Below, piece by piece: positions 27,035 through 36,462 of a stretch of 64,000 nt of DNA. The DNA is from Alphaproteobacteria bacterium (lineage in GTDB: Bacteria; Pseudomonadota; Alphaproteobacteria; Sphingomonadales; Kordiimonadaceae). The stretch's first letter is position 1; every line of letters begins with the position of its first letter. The stretch lies in NCBI GenBank assembly GCA_013372975.1, contig JABXIS010000059.1, positions 1 to 64,000 on the forward strand. The letters run 5' to 3'. A program made the translations under genes and the position numbers. The notes beneath the pieces are model-generated. The model was not told the DNA's origin. It worked only from the letters and a program-made list of their open reading frames with translations, and did no database searches.

Positions 27035-27712
27035 ATGCAAATTCATGCCGATCGAAGCTTACCTGCATTTGTGAAATCAAATGAGTTGGAGTGGATACCA
27101 TCGCCGCTGAAGGGGGTCAGTCGCCGCATGCTTGAACGAGATGGCGGGGAAGTTGCAAGAGCCACCAGCATCGTCAATTATGCACCGGGAAGCAGTTTTT
27201 CAGAGCACACCCATTCAGGGGGAGAGGAGTTTCTGGTACTTGATGGAACCTTCTCTGATGAGCACGGTGATTTCCCTGAAGGCACTTATGTCAGAAATCC
27301 CGTTGGCTCAAGCCATACTCCTTATAGTACAGAAGGCTGCACGATTCTGGTGAAGCTCTGGCAAATGCCGCCGTCGGACCAGGAATGGGTGCGCACCAAT
27401 ATCTTCGACGATGGTTTGTTTGATGAGCGTAAGGCAGGACTATCTGTGTTGCCGCTTCATGAAAATGATGTGGAGACCATCGAAATCTGGAAGCTGGCGG
27501 CGGGTGTGGAAGTGCCTGAAAAGGCTTACAAGGGTGGAATCGAGGTTTTTGTTGTTAGCGGAGAGGTATCAGCTGGAACCATCGCAATGACAACACATGA
27601 TTGGATCAGGGTGCCTTCCGGAGAAGTGTTCAATGCAAAGGCTAAGTCAGCGGCCATGCTGCTGGTGAAGCATGGCCATCTCGACAAAGTTATCCCGCTG
27701 CCCGGTGACTAG
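27035..27712 (+). CDS. ChrR-like double-cupin protein
   Basis: A 225-residue protein with two cupin folds. The first (about 35-110) has HTHSGGEEFLVLDG, matching the metal-binding HxH...E pattern. The second (about 140-220) is degenerate (EKAYKGGIEVFVVSGE). It resembles the cupin part of the anti-sigma factor ChrR but lacks ChrR's N-terminal zinc anti-sigma domain, so it is more likely a free metal-binding enzyme or sensor. GGGAGATAAAT precedes the start. It is cotranscribed with GST, and its stop overlaps that of the DUF2855 gene by 4 bp. Confidence 0.78.
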   Translation: MQIHADRSLPAFVKSNELEWIPSPLKGVSRRMLERDGGEVARATSIVNYAPGSSFSEHTHSGGEEFLVLDGTFSDEHGDFPEGTYVRNPVGSSHTPYSTEGCTILVKLWQMPPSDQEWVRTNIFDDGLFDERKAGLSVLPLHENDVETIEIWKLAAGVEVPEKAYKGGIEVFVVSGEVSAGTIAMTTHDWIRVPSGEVFNAKAKSAAMLLVKHGHLDKVIPLPGD

Positions 27713-28797
27713 AAACCAAGGATATAACCGGTGGTGGGCTTGGTATTGCCCGACAGCATTTCCTGATAGACCGCCAGAATGCAGCTTTCGCCATTTTGGC
27801 GGTCTATTGTGATCCAGCCGGATGCGGGACCGATGAAACTGGCCCACGCTGCAGCTACTTTCTGCTGAAAACCATCTGGGCCCCAATCGCCTACACGTTT
27901 TTGGCCTTGGGCAGGTGCGAAAAACAGGGTGGGCTTTGCGCCGGGAAGTTCCTCCTGTGCGCCGCGGTCTTCCCAGTGGGAGGCGCCGACAGCACAGCTA
28001 TAGGAAAGATTTCCTGCGAAATGAGAGTGGACAGACCGGCGAACTGCCGTACTTCCTGCCATGTCTACATAGGCTGTAGTCTTTGTCGCATCCAATGAGT
28101 CTATCTCGTCATAACAAACAACAGTGTCGTAACATCCCAACCCTTCGACGAAGGCTTTATTCCCGGCGGATGTGAGCCCGATTACTTTGATTCCCCTGCG
28201 GTTAGCCAATTGGAATGCTGCGCCGAAGGCCGTTTTGCTAGAGGCGCTGGATAGGACAATCTGGCTAGCACCAAAAAAATCATTGTCGGCGAGGAAGTCA
28301 TCTATCAGGAAGCTGGTTGTGAAAAGGGGCCGGAAGATCATCTGCAGATCTTCCATATCTTTCTTGTAGCCTGGGTCGTGTGCGACATTAACATATTGGT
28401 TATAGATGGCGGCCAAATCTTTCCGGTGTTCGGCGCTATCCGAGAAGCCGGACGGAGATACCTTCCCCGGTCTCACCACCAGGTGGCTGGACATGGGGAA
28501 ATACCCATAAAATCGTTCACCAACCGCAACATCAGCATGTTTTGAGGCCACTACGTCGCCAAATCCCCAAACGGGAATGCGGCCATACCCACTGGGCGCG
28601 GGGAAAAATTGCCAATACTTCATGGCGTCACCAAATGCTGCATAAGTAATGTTGTTGGCCGTAAACGCAAAATGGTTGAGCTTGAAAAGTACTTCGCCTT
28701 CATCAATTTCCGGCATGCCGTGCATTTTGAAACATGTTTCGCTGAGCTCGTTTTTGGAAACGAGAAAATCAGTGGCTTGAGCGCTGGTATCTGTCAT
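27709..28797 (-). CDS. DUF2855 family protein
   Basis: A 362-residue protein recognised as DUF2855, distantly like zinc-free medium-chain reductases. It has an N-terminal GroES-like part (VPVWGFGDVVASKH-type segment) and a nucleotide-binding-like half (IVLSSASSKTAFGAAFQLA, then GIKVIGLTS). Biochemical function is unknown. The start has GAGGG about 10 nt upstream. It is convergent with the cupin gene, with overlapping stops (CTAG). Confidence 0.75.
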   Translation of the reverse strand: MTDTSAQATDFLVSKNELSETCFKMHGMPEIDEGEVLFKLNHFAFTANNITYAAFGDAMKYWQFFPAPSGYGRIPVWGFGDVVASKHADVAVGERFYGYFPMSSHLVVRPGKVSPSGFSDSAEHRKDLAAIYNQYVNVAHDPGYKKDMEDLQMIFRPLFTTSFLIDDFLADNDFFGASQIVLSSASSKTAFGAAFQLANRRGIKVIGLTSAGNKAFVEGLGCYDTVVCYDEIDSLDATKTTAYVDMAGSTAVRRSVHSHFAGNLSYSCAVGASHWEDRGAQEELPGAKPTLFFAPAQGQKRVGDWGPDGFQQKVAAAWASFIGPASGWITIDRQNGESCILAVYQEMLSGNTKPTTGYILGF

Positions 28798-28924
28798 GTG
28801 ATGCTTTCCCTCGATGGCATTTAACCTGACCTAGCCTGTTTTTTCCATGCTTCAACCCCTTGTGACTGTGAACCTTTACGGGCATACTTCGCCTTCAAGT
28901 TTGGGGGCATCAAGGATAAGCGTT

Positions 28925-29752
28925 ATGGAATTTCTGAACGATCAGGATTTTGATATGGACAAAGCGGTGGCATACGCTACCGAATTCGGCATCACCATTT
29001 TGGCAGCAATTGCTGTACTCGTTATCGGCCTTTGGCTTGCGGGCGTTGTAGAGCGTCGGTTAAATGCCCTTTTCGGCAGAAGTGACAAGATTGATGTGAC
29101 TGTCGCCAGCTTCCTCGCAAGCCTTGCCAAATATACAGTTATCATCTTCACCGGCATCGCCCTGTTGGATCAGTTTGGCGTCGAAACGACCAGTCTGGTC
29201 GCTGTTTTGGGTGCTGCAGGCCTTGCGATAGGCCTTGCACTTCAGGGGACTTTGTCAAACCTTGCTGCTGGTGTGATGCTTTTGATCTTCCGGCCCTTCA
29301 AGGTTGGCCAGTTTGTAGAAGTGGCAGGCCATGCGGGAACAGTGAAGGGCATTTCCCTTTTCATGACCAAAATGGACACAGGCGACAATGTTCGGATTAC
29401 TATCCCAAACAACGCTGTTTGGGGCAGTTCTATTCGTAACTTCAACCACCATGATACGCGCCGCCTGCAATTGGTTTATGGCATTGCATACGGCGACAAT
29501 ATCGACAAAGCCATGGAGGTTATCAAAGGGTGCCTTGATGCTGACGAGCGCTGTCTGAAAGATCCGGAACCCGTTGTTGCCGTGACTTCTCTTGGCGAAA
29601 GTTCAGTTGATATCATGGTGCGGGTATGGTGTGCGTCAGGCGATTACTGGGCGCTGAACTGGCATCTTTTGAAAAATGTCAAAGAGCAATTCGACAAGGA
29701 AGGTATTTCAATCCCATTCCCATGTCGCACTGTTTACACCGTGAAGGACTAG
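28925..29752 (+). CDS. mscS: Small-conductance mechanosensitive channel (MscS family)
   Basis: A 275-residue inner membrane channel. Three hydrophobic segments include the pore helix TM3 (VAVLGAAGLAIGLALQGTLSNLAAGVMLL), with the Ala/Gly packing pattern of MscS, followed by the beta domain (PFKVGQFVEVAGHAGTVKGI, IPNNAVWGSSIRN) and the C-terminal alpha/beta domain. It releases solutes under osmotic downshock. ATG 28925 has AAGGA 8 nt upstream. A terminator lies about 60 bp after the stop. Confidence 0.93.
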   Translation: MEFLNDQDFDMDKAVAYATEFGITILAAIAVLVIGLWLAGVVERRLNALFGRSDKIDVTVASFLASLAKYTVIIFTGIALLDQFGVETTSLVAVLGAAGLAIGLALQGTLSNLAAGVMLLIFRPFKVGQFVEVAGHAGTVKGISLFMTKMDTGDNVRITIPNNAVWGSSIRNFNHHDTRRLQLVYGIAYGDNIDKAMEVIKGCLDADERCLKDPEPVVAVTSLGESSVDIMVRVWCASGDYWALNWHLLKNVKEQFDKEGISIPFPCRTVYTVKD

Positions 29753-29814
29753 GATAAATACTGGTTCATTCTAAAATAATCCTAAAATAAACGTTAGTTT
29801 ATTGACCACGGATG

Positions 29815-29846
29815 GCTCGCCCTGTTTTATACCGGGCGGGCTTTTT
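29815..29846 (+). terminator. Rho-independent terminator after mscS
   Basis: GCTCGCCC pairs with GGGCGGGC (8 bp, one G-T wobble) across an 11-nt loop, followed by TTTTT. Confidence 0.85.
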
Positions 29847-29913
29847 GTGTCTTTAGGGTGAAGGCACAAATGAAAAACCGATAATAATCTCGTTACAGTT
29901 CCTGGAGGGGGCA

Positions 29914-31998
29914 ATGATTAGAACAGTATTGAAGTCGTCCGTTGCGGCGGCAGCACTTTTGCTTGCGGCATGTGGTAATGGCGAGCAAACAGCCGAAGAA
30001 CAAGGCACACAGATGGTTGCCGAAGCTGCGAAGCCAGCAATGGGTGATTGGGGCGTTGACCTTACTGGTCTGAATAAGGCGGTAAAGCCAGGCGATGATT
30101 TCTTCGCTTACGCCAATGGTACATGGTTGGATACACACGAAATTCCGGCGGATCGTTCGAGCTATGGCGTGGGCCTGATTGTACACGAACGCGCACAGGA
30201 ACGGGTGAAAGCTATCATTGAAGAGCTGGGTGCAAAGGGCGGCGAAAAGGGTACATCTGAGCAGAAGGTCGGTGATTATTACGCCAGCTGGATGGACACA
30301 GAAACGGTAAACAAGCTGGGTGCCGCACCCCTGCAGGCCGATCTTGATCGGATTGCTGCCATTAGTGACCTTTCAGGCCTCACGGAAGAATTTGGCCGTG
30401 CCAACTATGTCGGTGGCAGCCGTGTAATTACAGCGGGCCTGGGAATCGATCCGCGGGACCCCAACAAATACAACATGAATATTGGTCTTGGCGGCATGGG
30501 CCTGCCGGACCGTGATTATTATCTGGAGGACACAGAGCGCTTCCAGAATATCCGCGCTGAATATGTGAAGCATATTGCAGAGATGCTGACACTTGCTGGC
30601 ATTGAAGGTGGCGCAGAGAAAGCAGATGCCATCATGGCCCTTGAAACCAAGGTGGCAGAGCTTCAGTGGGTTCGTGCTGATCGCCGCGACCGCGACAAAA
30701 CTTTCAATCCAATGACTGTGGCTGGCTTGAAGGAAACTTACGCTGGTTTCGATTGGGATCTGTTCCTGGGTTCAGGTGGCATCGAAGGCCTTGAAGAAGT
30801 CAATGTTAGCCACCCGAATGTGATCGAGCCGCTGATCGCTCTGCTTTCAAGTGAGAGCCTTGACACCTGGAAAGCGTATCTCAGCTATCATATCATCACC
30901 AACAATGCCTCCTTGCTATCAGAAGAGATCGACAATGCCGATTTCAATTTCTGGGGCAAGACACTGCGTGGTCGTGAACAGCAGCTTGACCGCTGGAAGC
31001 GTGGTGTTTCCCGCGTTGGTGCGAAGACCGGCCTAGGTGAAGCGCTTGGCCAGATCTATGTGAAGCGCCACTTCCCTGAAAGCTCCAAGGACAAGATGGA
31101 AGTATTGGTGGAAAATCTCCGTAAAGCCTATGGCGAACGTATCCGCCAGCTGCCGTGGATGGGGGAAGAGACCAAGAAAGAGGCGCTGGCGAAGCTGGCC
31201 GCTTTCCGAGCCAAGATTGGTTATCCAGACAACTGGCTTGACCTGGGTGCCATCGATATCGAGCGGGGTGATCTGTTCGGCAACGCGCGCCGCATCACGA
31301 AATTCTTTGAAGATTTTGACGTTGCGCGCCTGAAGCGCCCAACCGACAAGGAAGAATGGTTCATGATGCCGCAAACGGTAAATGCTTACTATCTTTCCAA
31401 TTTCAACGAGATTGTGTTCCCGGCGGCCATTCTCGAAGCTCCTTATTTCGATCCGAACGCTGACCCTGCCGTAAACTACGGTGCGATCGGCGCGATTATC
31501 GGCCACGAAATGGGCCATGGGTTTGATGACCAGGGCTCCAAATCTGATGCAAAGGGCATCAAGCGCAATTGGTGGACAGATGCAGACCGTGAAGCGTTTG
31601 AAGAGCGCACCAAGGTTCTGGGCGAGCAGTATGACACCTACGAAGCAGTGCCGGGTTCATTCGTGGATGGCAAATTCACGATGGGCGAAAATATCGGCGA
31701 TCTTGGTGGTGTCGGTGTTGCCTATGTTGCTTACAAAATGTCCCTGAATGGCGAAGAAGCACCGGTTGTTGATGGCCTTACCGGCGATCAGCGTTTCTTC
31801 CTTGGATATGCCCAGGCTTGGCGCCGCAAGATGCGGGAGGAAACCCTGCTAGAGCGCCTGAAGTCCGATCCTCATTCACCGGCTGAATTCCGGGTAAACG
31901 GCATCGTTCGTAACGTGGATGCCTGGTATGACGCATTTGGCGTGAAAGAGGGCGATGCCCTGTATCTTGCGCCAGAAGAGCGTGTGAAAATCTGGTAA
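29914..31998 (+). CDS. M13 family (neprilysin-like) zinc metallopeptidase lipoprotein
   Basis: A 694-residue oligopeptidase with a lipoprotein signal peptide (lipobox LAAC, Cys20). The zinc site is HEMGH (His531 onward) with the downstream ENIGDLGG carrying the third ligand Glu. The substrate-side NAYY motif (QTVNAYYLSNFNEIVFPA) and a C-terminal tryptophan (VKIW) fit the PepO/neprilysin family. It cleaves small peptides in the periplasm or at the surface. GGAGGGGGCA precedes the ATG. It is monocistronic, between terminators. Confidence 0.95.
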   Translation: MIRTVLKSSVAAAALLLAACGNGEQTAEEQGTQMVAEAAKPAMGDWGVDLTGLNKAVKPGDDFFAYANGTWLDTHEIPADRSSYGVGLIVHERAQERVKAIIEELGAKGGEKGTSEQKVGDYYASWMDTETVNKLGAAPLQADLDRIAAISDLSGLTEEFGRANYVGGSRVITAGLGIDPRDPNKYNMNIGLGGMGLPDRDYYLEDTERFQNIRAEYVKHIAEMLTLAGIEGGAEKADAIMALETKVAELQWVRADRRDRDKTFNPMTVAGLKETYAGFDWDLFLGSGGIEGLEEVNVSHPNVIEPLIALLSSESLDTWKAYLSYHIITNNASLLSEEIDNADFNFWGKTLRGREQQLDRWKRGVSRVGAKTGLGEALGQIYVKRHFPESSKDKMEVLVENLRKAYGERIRQLPWMGEETKKEALAKLAAFRAKIGYPDNWLDLGAIDIERGDLFGNARRITKFFEDFDVARLKRPTDKEEWFMMPQTVNAYYLSNFNEIVFPAAILEAPYFDPNADPAVNYGAIGAIIGHEMGHGFDDQGSKSDAKGIKRNWWTDADREAFEERTKVLGEQYDTYEAVPGSFVDGKFTMGENIGDLGGVGVAYVAYKMSLNGEEAPVVDGLTGDQRFFLGYAQAWRRKMREETLLERLKSDPHSPAEFRVNGIVRNVDAWYDAFGVKEGDALYLAPEERVKIW

Positions 31999-32020
31999 GT
32001 TTGACTACATAAACTTTCGC

Positions 32021-32049
32021 AGGGCCGGGGTAACTCCCGGCCCTTTTTG
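32021..32049 (+). terminator. Rho-independent terminator after the M13 peptidase
   Basis: A perfect 9-bp stem, AGGGCCGGG / CCCGGCCCT, with a 6-nt loop, runs into a T-run (TTTTTG). Confidence 0.92.
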
Positions 32050-32099
32050 TTTTGTAACTGGTGTATGTTTGATAGGCTTGGTTGGTAAAGGGGGCGGAT

Positions 32100-32576
32100 A
32101 TGGCGCATGGTAAAATTCTTCTACAAATTCTTGCAGGAGTCGGGGCCCTGTCATTGCAGGGATGCGCGACGGGTGGCGTATTCTGTTCAGCCAATCATGA
32201 AAATCCACGTGTAGAGGCACAGATGCGGGACGTTTGCGAGGGAGATCGCAACGCGGCGATGCAGCTTGGATTGTGGTTTGAAAGCCAGGAAGAATACGAA
32301 GAGGCGGTCCGTTATTATCAGGTGGCGGCATCAGCCCATGCTGGCCAAACCTATATCTATGTACCGCCCGCCGGTGACGTGGCGGGGTATGTGATGCCAG
32401 TGGATACTGGCCCTCGTGTCCCGGGCAATGCGGAAGCACAGTACCGTTTGGGCCTGATGTACCGGGATGGGCGCGGGGTGCGCCAGAATGAGAAGAAGGC
32501 GCGAAGCTATTTCGCCCGTGCTGCCGAGCAAGGCCATGCGGACGCAGAGGCGATTTTGAAAACTGATGTGCGTTAG
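32100..32576 (+). CDS. Sel1-repeat lipoprotein
   Basis: A 158-residue protein with a lipoprotein signal (LSLQGC lipobox near residue 22) and Sel1/TPR-like repeats: AAMQLGLWFESQEEYEEAVRYY and AEAQYRLGLMYRDGRGVRQN followed by ARSYFARAAEQGHADAE. Sel1 repeats mediate protein contacts; the partner is unknown. A GGGGGCGGAT site precedes the ATG. It is convergent with the HupE-like gene. Confidence 0.82.
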   Translation: MAHGKILLQILAGVGALSLQGCATGGVFCSANHENPRVEAQMRDVCEGDRNAAMQLGLWFESQEEYEEAVRYYQVAASAHAGQTYIYVPPAGDVAGYVMPVDTGPRVPGNAEAQYRLGLMYRDGRGVRQNEKKARSYFARAAEQGHADAEAILKTDVR

Positions 32577-32587
32577 GCTGATGTAGC

Positions 32588-33574
32588 TCAGATTGCGATC
32601 AGGCGCTCGATCATCCAAAAAGCAGCCAGAAATCCTGCGGGATACAGAATGGTTGCTTTGAGAACCTTCGTTTTTACAGAAATGTTGAACCTTTGGCTTA
32701 TAGCGGCCCACATAAGATAGCCACTGTATACCATGCCGATAAATATCAACTGGCCCATTTCGACGCCCAGATTAAAAAATAGTAGAGCAAAGGCCCTAAA
32801 GTCTGTGGGCAAGCCAATTTCAGAGAGGGCCCCAGCAAAACCAAATCCATGTAACAACCCAAAGCCTGCGGCAACGACGATGGGGAAACGCGATGTAAGG
32901 GTTTTTGATGCTCCCTTCAATGCCTCGGCTGCCAGAATGAAAATGCTAAGGGCAATTAGCGGCTCGACAAAATAGGGCGGCAGGGACCAGTGCCCAAGGG
33001 TCGCGCTGGCGAGCGTGAAAGAATGTCCGACAGTAAAGCCTGTAACCGCCAAGATCATCCGGCGTGGCCTGCGCGCAACAAACATCAAGCACAACACAAA
33101 AAGCAGATGGTCATAACCCGCGAGAATGTGGCGGATGCCCTCAAGGCCATAACCGGATGCTACAGAGTAGAAAGAGGGTGCTTCTGGCACCGGAATGGTG
33201 GTCTGTCCCGGCGGTGTGACAATGTTGAATGCGTCTGCATCCGTTCGTTGCACAATCAATATGGTTGAGAGCACAGGGTTTGCGCTTGGGTATGTCAGGG
33301 CTACGTGCGTCGCCTCGGTGCAGGAAAAGCGTTTTAACCCCACAAGTGTGGGCTGTGTCGGGACATCACGGAGACGACAGTCTTTTCCAGATAGAGTTAT
33401 GGATGGCAAGTCTGCGGTTGCCAGCACTGGAGGAATTTTCCAACGTAGGAAATAGAGGCCAGAGGCTTCTTCCGTAAGCTCAATATAAACCGGGCGAGCT
33501 TCATGGGCGTTGCTACCTGTGGCCAAAGTGAACAGCATGGTCCAGGCGAGAAAAAGGCGATAGCACACCCTCAT
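32588..33574 (-). CDS. HupE/UreJ_2 family membrane protein
   Basis: A 328-residue protein. A signal peptide (ending GSNAHEARP) is followed by a ~130-residue periplasmic beta domain and a C-terminal membrane domain of about six segments with the HupE/UreJ motifs HILAGYDHLLFVL, VGHSFTLA, LLHGFGFAG and FNLGVEMGQL. HupE/UreJ relatives are nickel/cobalt permeases; this large version with a periplasmic domain is not well characterised. The start overlaps the parvulin gene's stop (ATGA). Histidines and acidic residues in the membrane suggest metal handling. Confidence 0.85.
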   Translation of the reverse strand: MRVCYRLFLAWTMLFTLATGSNAHEARPVYIELTEEASGLYFLRWKIPPVLATADLPSITLSGKDCRLRDVPTQPTLVGLKRFSCTEATHVALTYPSANPVLSTILIVQRTDADAFNIVTPPGQTTIPVPEAPSFYSVASGYGLEGIRHILAGYDHLLFVLCLMFVARRPRRMILAVTGFTVGHSFTLASATLGHWSLPPYFVEPLIALSIFILAAEALKGASKTLTSRFPIVVAAGFGLLHGFGFAGALSEIGLPTDFRAFALLFFNLGVEMGQLIFIGMVYSGYLMWAAISQRFNISVKTKVLKATILYPAGFLAAFWMIERLIAI

Positions 33575-34434
33575 TGATTGGTAATCCGGTAGCCGTCCCG
33601 CAGCTTCTGAATTGCTTTCTGGCGCACCAATTCAAGGTGGTCGCGACGCATGTCTGCGACGACGTCAGGATAGGCTCCTTCAAGCGTTGGTTCCTTTGTT
33701 TCGTGCCGTGAAGAGACATAGATTAAATGCATGCCATAGGGGGAGGAAATTGGCCCAATCCATTGTCCTTTTGGAGCATCTTCAAAAACAGCCTTTCGGA
33801 CGGTCTCTCCAAAATGGTCCGTGATCAATCTTTCGGTGCGATTGGCATAGGTCCGAAAGAATGGGAAGCGGTCTCCATAAGTCCCTGCTTCAGCTGGTGC
33901 GACGGCTGTTTGATTTAAGATATCTTTCAGGCCAGAAAGCTCGGTTGATGCCGTTTCAGGGCTTCTTTGGGTTGTGTTCAGGAAAATGTGGGTGAAAGAC
34001 GCCCTGGCCTCTTCACGATAGCGAAATACATTCTCTTCGAAGTAGGCCCGTGCATCTTCTTCGTCCGGTGCCCAAGTGCCATCGTCAAAGCCTTGCAGCA
34101 GATAAGTCATCTTCTGCGCAAGGCGCTTGCGGATCACATCATCTCCCGTTTCCAATCCGAGCTTTAGTGCCTCGCGGTAAAGGATTTCCTCTGTGATATA
34201 TTCTTCCGTTATCTGCGCACGGGTCGCGCTGTCCATGACCGCGAGGGCTTCGAGTGCGCTGGATGTGTCAAAGGCTTTGGACCGGTATTGCAGGTAAGTG
34301 GCCAACGTATCGTCGCTGATAGTGATTACATCATCTGCCTCGGGGGTATTGGGCTTAAATAGCGTTACCATCAAGAAGAGGACGATGCCGCCCACAAAAA
34401 ACTGGATCAAAGGTTCCTTAAAGAGCGCACGCAT
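33571..34434 (-). CDS. Membrane-anchored parvulin-type peptidyl-prolyl isomerase
   Basis: A 287-residue protein with one N-terminal membrane anchor (LIQFFVGGIVLFLMVTLF), a helical SurA-like chaperone part (about 40-135) and a rotamase domain (about 150-255) with ASFTHIFLN, FPFFR and IGPISSPYGMHLIYVSSR. It probably helps a periplasmic partner fold. It sits between DUF3604 (14 bp upstream) and HupE-like (4-bp overlap), so its client may be one of these. Confidence 0.85.
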   Translation of the reverse strand: MRALFKEPLIQFFVGGIVLFLMVTLFKPNTPEADDVITISDDTLATYLQYRSKAFDTSSALEALAVMDSATRAQITEEYITEEILYREALKLGLETGDDVIRKRLAQKMTYLLQGFDDGTWAPDEEDARAYFEENVFRYREEARASFTHIFLNTTQRSPETASTELSGLKDILNQTAVAPAEAGTYGDRFPFFRTYANRTERLITDHFGETVRKAVFEDAPKGQWIGPISSPYGMHLIYVSSRHETKEPTLEGAYPDVVADMRRDHLELVRQKAIQKLRDGYRITNQ

Positions 34435-34448
34435 ATCGCATGATTCTC

Positions 34449-36350
34449 CTATTGGGGCGTATACCAGATTGGTGACGTATAGGCGCGTTCCTGAATGACT
34501 TCCGGCTCTTCCGAAGCGGCCGGTTCCTGCAAGGCAATGGCATCCAGAAGAGAATGCCTTGCTGTCGGAATTTGCAGGACACGTACATAATAGAATGCGC
34601 GCTCATCTGCGCTGAAAGTTGGATCGGTCCAGACGGTAACCAATTCTGTGGCACCTATTGTATTGGCCGTTTTTCCGGTATTCCTGTCTACCGTGTCTCC
34701 TATGTTTGGAAGGGTGCCATCAGGGCCTGGTGTACGGGTGCCAGACCACGACACGTCAAACACGCGCTCTTGGGCTTTGCCTTCAGCATCCACCCACCCT
34801 TTAATAACCTGTACACGGTCCAGATTGGCGCCGAGCGGGTCTTTCACAGCCTGGATCAGGAATTGAGGAGCTTGTCCTGCTGCTGGTGCGGGCGGAAGGT
34901 CGCTGCCCATTGGGGTGCCATCTCGGTAGCCTGCCTTTGCTACATTACCGCGCTCTGGGTCAAACTCAGAGAAATCCCAGCCGCCAAAAAAGCGCACACG
35001 CATGCGGGGGCCGGTGGTGCCATATACTTCTTTGCGTTTGAAAGCCTTGAAGATGGCGTCTCGGGTGTTTTCCTCTGCCCACACTGCGGCGAGGCCCTGC
35101 GCAGACATATTCCAGCCCGTAAGCGCCCGCCTTCCAATACCAAACAGACGTTTGCTTTCTGGCGTGCCGTCCCGTGCCATCTTGCCCCAAAAGTTATCTT
35201 CGTCGGCGCTTGAAAGCCCGCTGTGGGCATCGGTGGAGCCGATCACGCCGAACTTGTATGGGTTCACACCAACGTCTTCTTCAATTTCGAGGCCGATTTT
35301 CAGACCTGAGCGCACATAGTCGCCTTCCTGGGCCTTGTAGACATAGTCGTTGTCGCTTTTCTGGATATAGAAGCGGTAGGTTTCGAAGTCAGCAAACTGA
35401 TCCTCGGGCGATAGGGCAGGGTGGGTTTCTGAATCGCCCTTTATCTGGGTGATCTCGGTCACCGGTTCCCAGTGCGACCGCCTGTTTGCGTAATCAGGTG
35501 TGATGGCCGCTCCCTTCAGTGTGGTACGGCCAAACATGTAGCCTTTGGAAATATTGGAGTTGTGCGGGATCGCTATAAATTCGGCCCCGGTTTCAGCGGA
35601 AGTTTCTTCAAGCCACGACCACAGATCTTCTGGATACTGGCTGATGTCCGATCCGAAAGGCAGGTATTTCTTAGCCGTTTCACCGCCCTGGGGCGACATC
35701 ACAATACGGTGCAGGTTTGCGCCTGTTGGAATGGAACTCCATTCCCAGCCGACAAAGCTGGTAAAGGTGCCGGGATTGTTATGATGTTCTGCTGCATCTA
35801 CGATCTCATGCCACGCCACGCGCTGCATTTCGCTTGTGTCGCCAAATGCACGGCCTGGCAGGCTGTTGTTGGGGTCCTGCACCGGGTCGCCGCCTTCTTT
35901 TGAGGCAGCATCTGGCAATAAATCCCGGAATACCTCATGGCCCGTGCCGTCTTCCAGTTTCTTATTGAGGCCACGAACGACGAACCAGCGTTTGATACTG
36001 CCCCATAAGCTCATATCGGGGAGTTGGGCAGTGCCCGTGTTGATTTGGCGGATAACACCAAGAAGCTCGGCATGGTCGGCAACCACAAGGAAATCAAGGG
36101 GGCGATCAAGCTGTACCCGTGCGCGGTTGCCCGGGTGGATCACCGGTTGGCCTTTCGCCCAGCGATAAGCCGTATCCGGATCTGCTGTCATATTGCCGTT
36201 CATGAAGGCGTCAAAGCTGTAGCTGGTGTGAAGATGGGTGTCACCCCAATACAGATTGGTGGGTTCTTCGTCGGCAAGCGCGCCATCTGCAATACTGGTG
36301 GTCGCCAACAAGGCTGTGATTAGCGATACTGCTTTATGTTTGCGGTGCAT
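34449..36350 (-). CDS. DUF3604 family secreted PHP-like metalloenzyme
   Basis: A 633-residue protein with a signal peptide (VSLITALLATTSIADGALAD). Motifs resembling the PHP metal site are visible: GDTHLHTSYSFDAF near the N-terminus, VVADHAEL, AIPHNSN and GSTDAHSGLS. These would bind two or three metal ions, as in PHP phosphoesterases. The C-terminal part is beta-rich (ATELVTVWTDPTFSADERAFYYVRVL). ATG 36350 has GAGGGAAC upstream. It leads an operon with a parvulin and a HupE-like metal permease, suggesting assisted folding and metal supply. Substrate unknown. Confidence 0.88.
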   Translation of the reverse strand: MHRKHKAVSLITALLATTSIADGALADEEPTNLYWGDTHLHTSYSFDAFMNGNMTADPDTAYRWAKGQPVIHPGNRARVQLDRPLDFLVVADHAELLGVIRQINTGTAQLPDMSLWGSIKRWFVVRGLNKKLEDGTGHEVFRDLLPDAASKEGGDPVQDPNNSLPGRAFGDTSEMQRVAWHEIVDAAEHHNNPGTFTSFVGWEWSSIPTGANLHRIVMSPQGGETAKKYLPFGSDISQYPEDLWSWLEETSAETGAEFIAIPHNSNISKGYMFGRTTLKGAAITPDYANRRSHWEPVTEITQIKGDSETHPALSPEDQFADFETYRFYIQKSDNDYVYKAQEGDYVRSGLKIGLEIEEDVGVNPYKFGVIGSTDAHSGLSSADEDNFWGKMARDGTPESKRLFGIGRRALTGWNMSAQGLAAVWAEENTRDAIFKAFKRKEVYGTTGPRMRVRFFGGWDFSEFDPERGNVAKAGYRDGTPMGSDLPPAPAAGQAPQFLIQAVKDPLGANLDRVQVIKGWVDAEGKAQERVFDVSWSGTRTPGPDGTLPNIGDTVDRNTGKTANTIGATELVTVWTDPTFSADERAFYYVRVLQIPTARHSLLDAIALQEPAASEEPEVIQERAYTSPIWYTPQ

Positions 36351-36406
36351 CAGTTCCCTCCCCAAGGACTATACGCAATGCCAACTGACGCCCCTCTGGG
36401 TCAATG

Positions 36407-36427
36407 GCATTAATGATATGCATTAAT
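36407..36427. promoter_or_regulatory. Inverted repeat upstream of the DUF3604 operon
   Basis: ATTAATG (36409-36415) and CATTAAT (36421-36427) form a perfect 7-bp inverted repeat with a 5-bp spacer. GCATTAAT is also directly repeated (36407 and 36420). It could be an operator for the DUF3604 operon. No regulator is tied to it. Confidence 0.35.
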
Positions 36428-36462
36428 TCATAGGGCCGAGAAGGAGTCAAGAACCACTGTGA

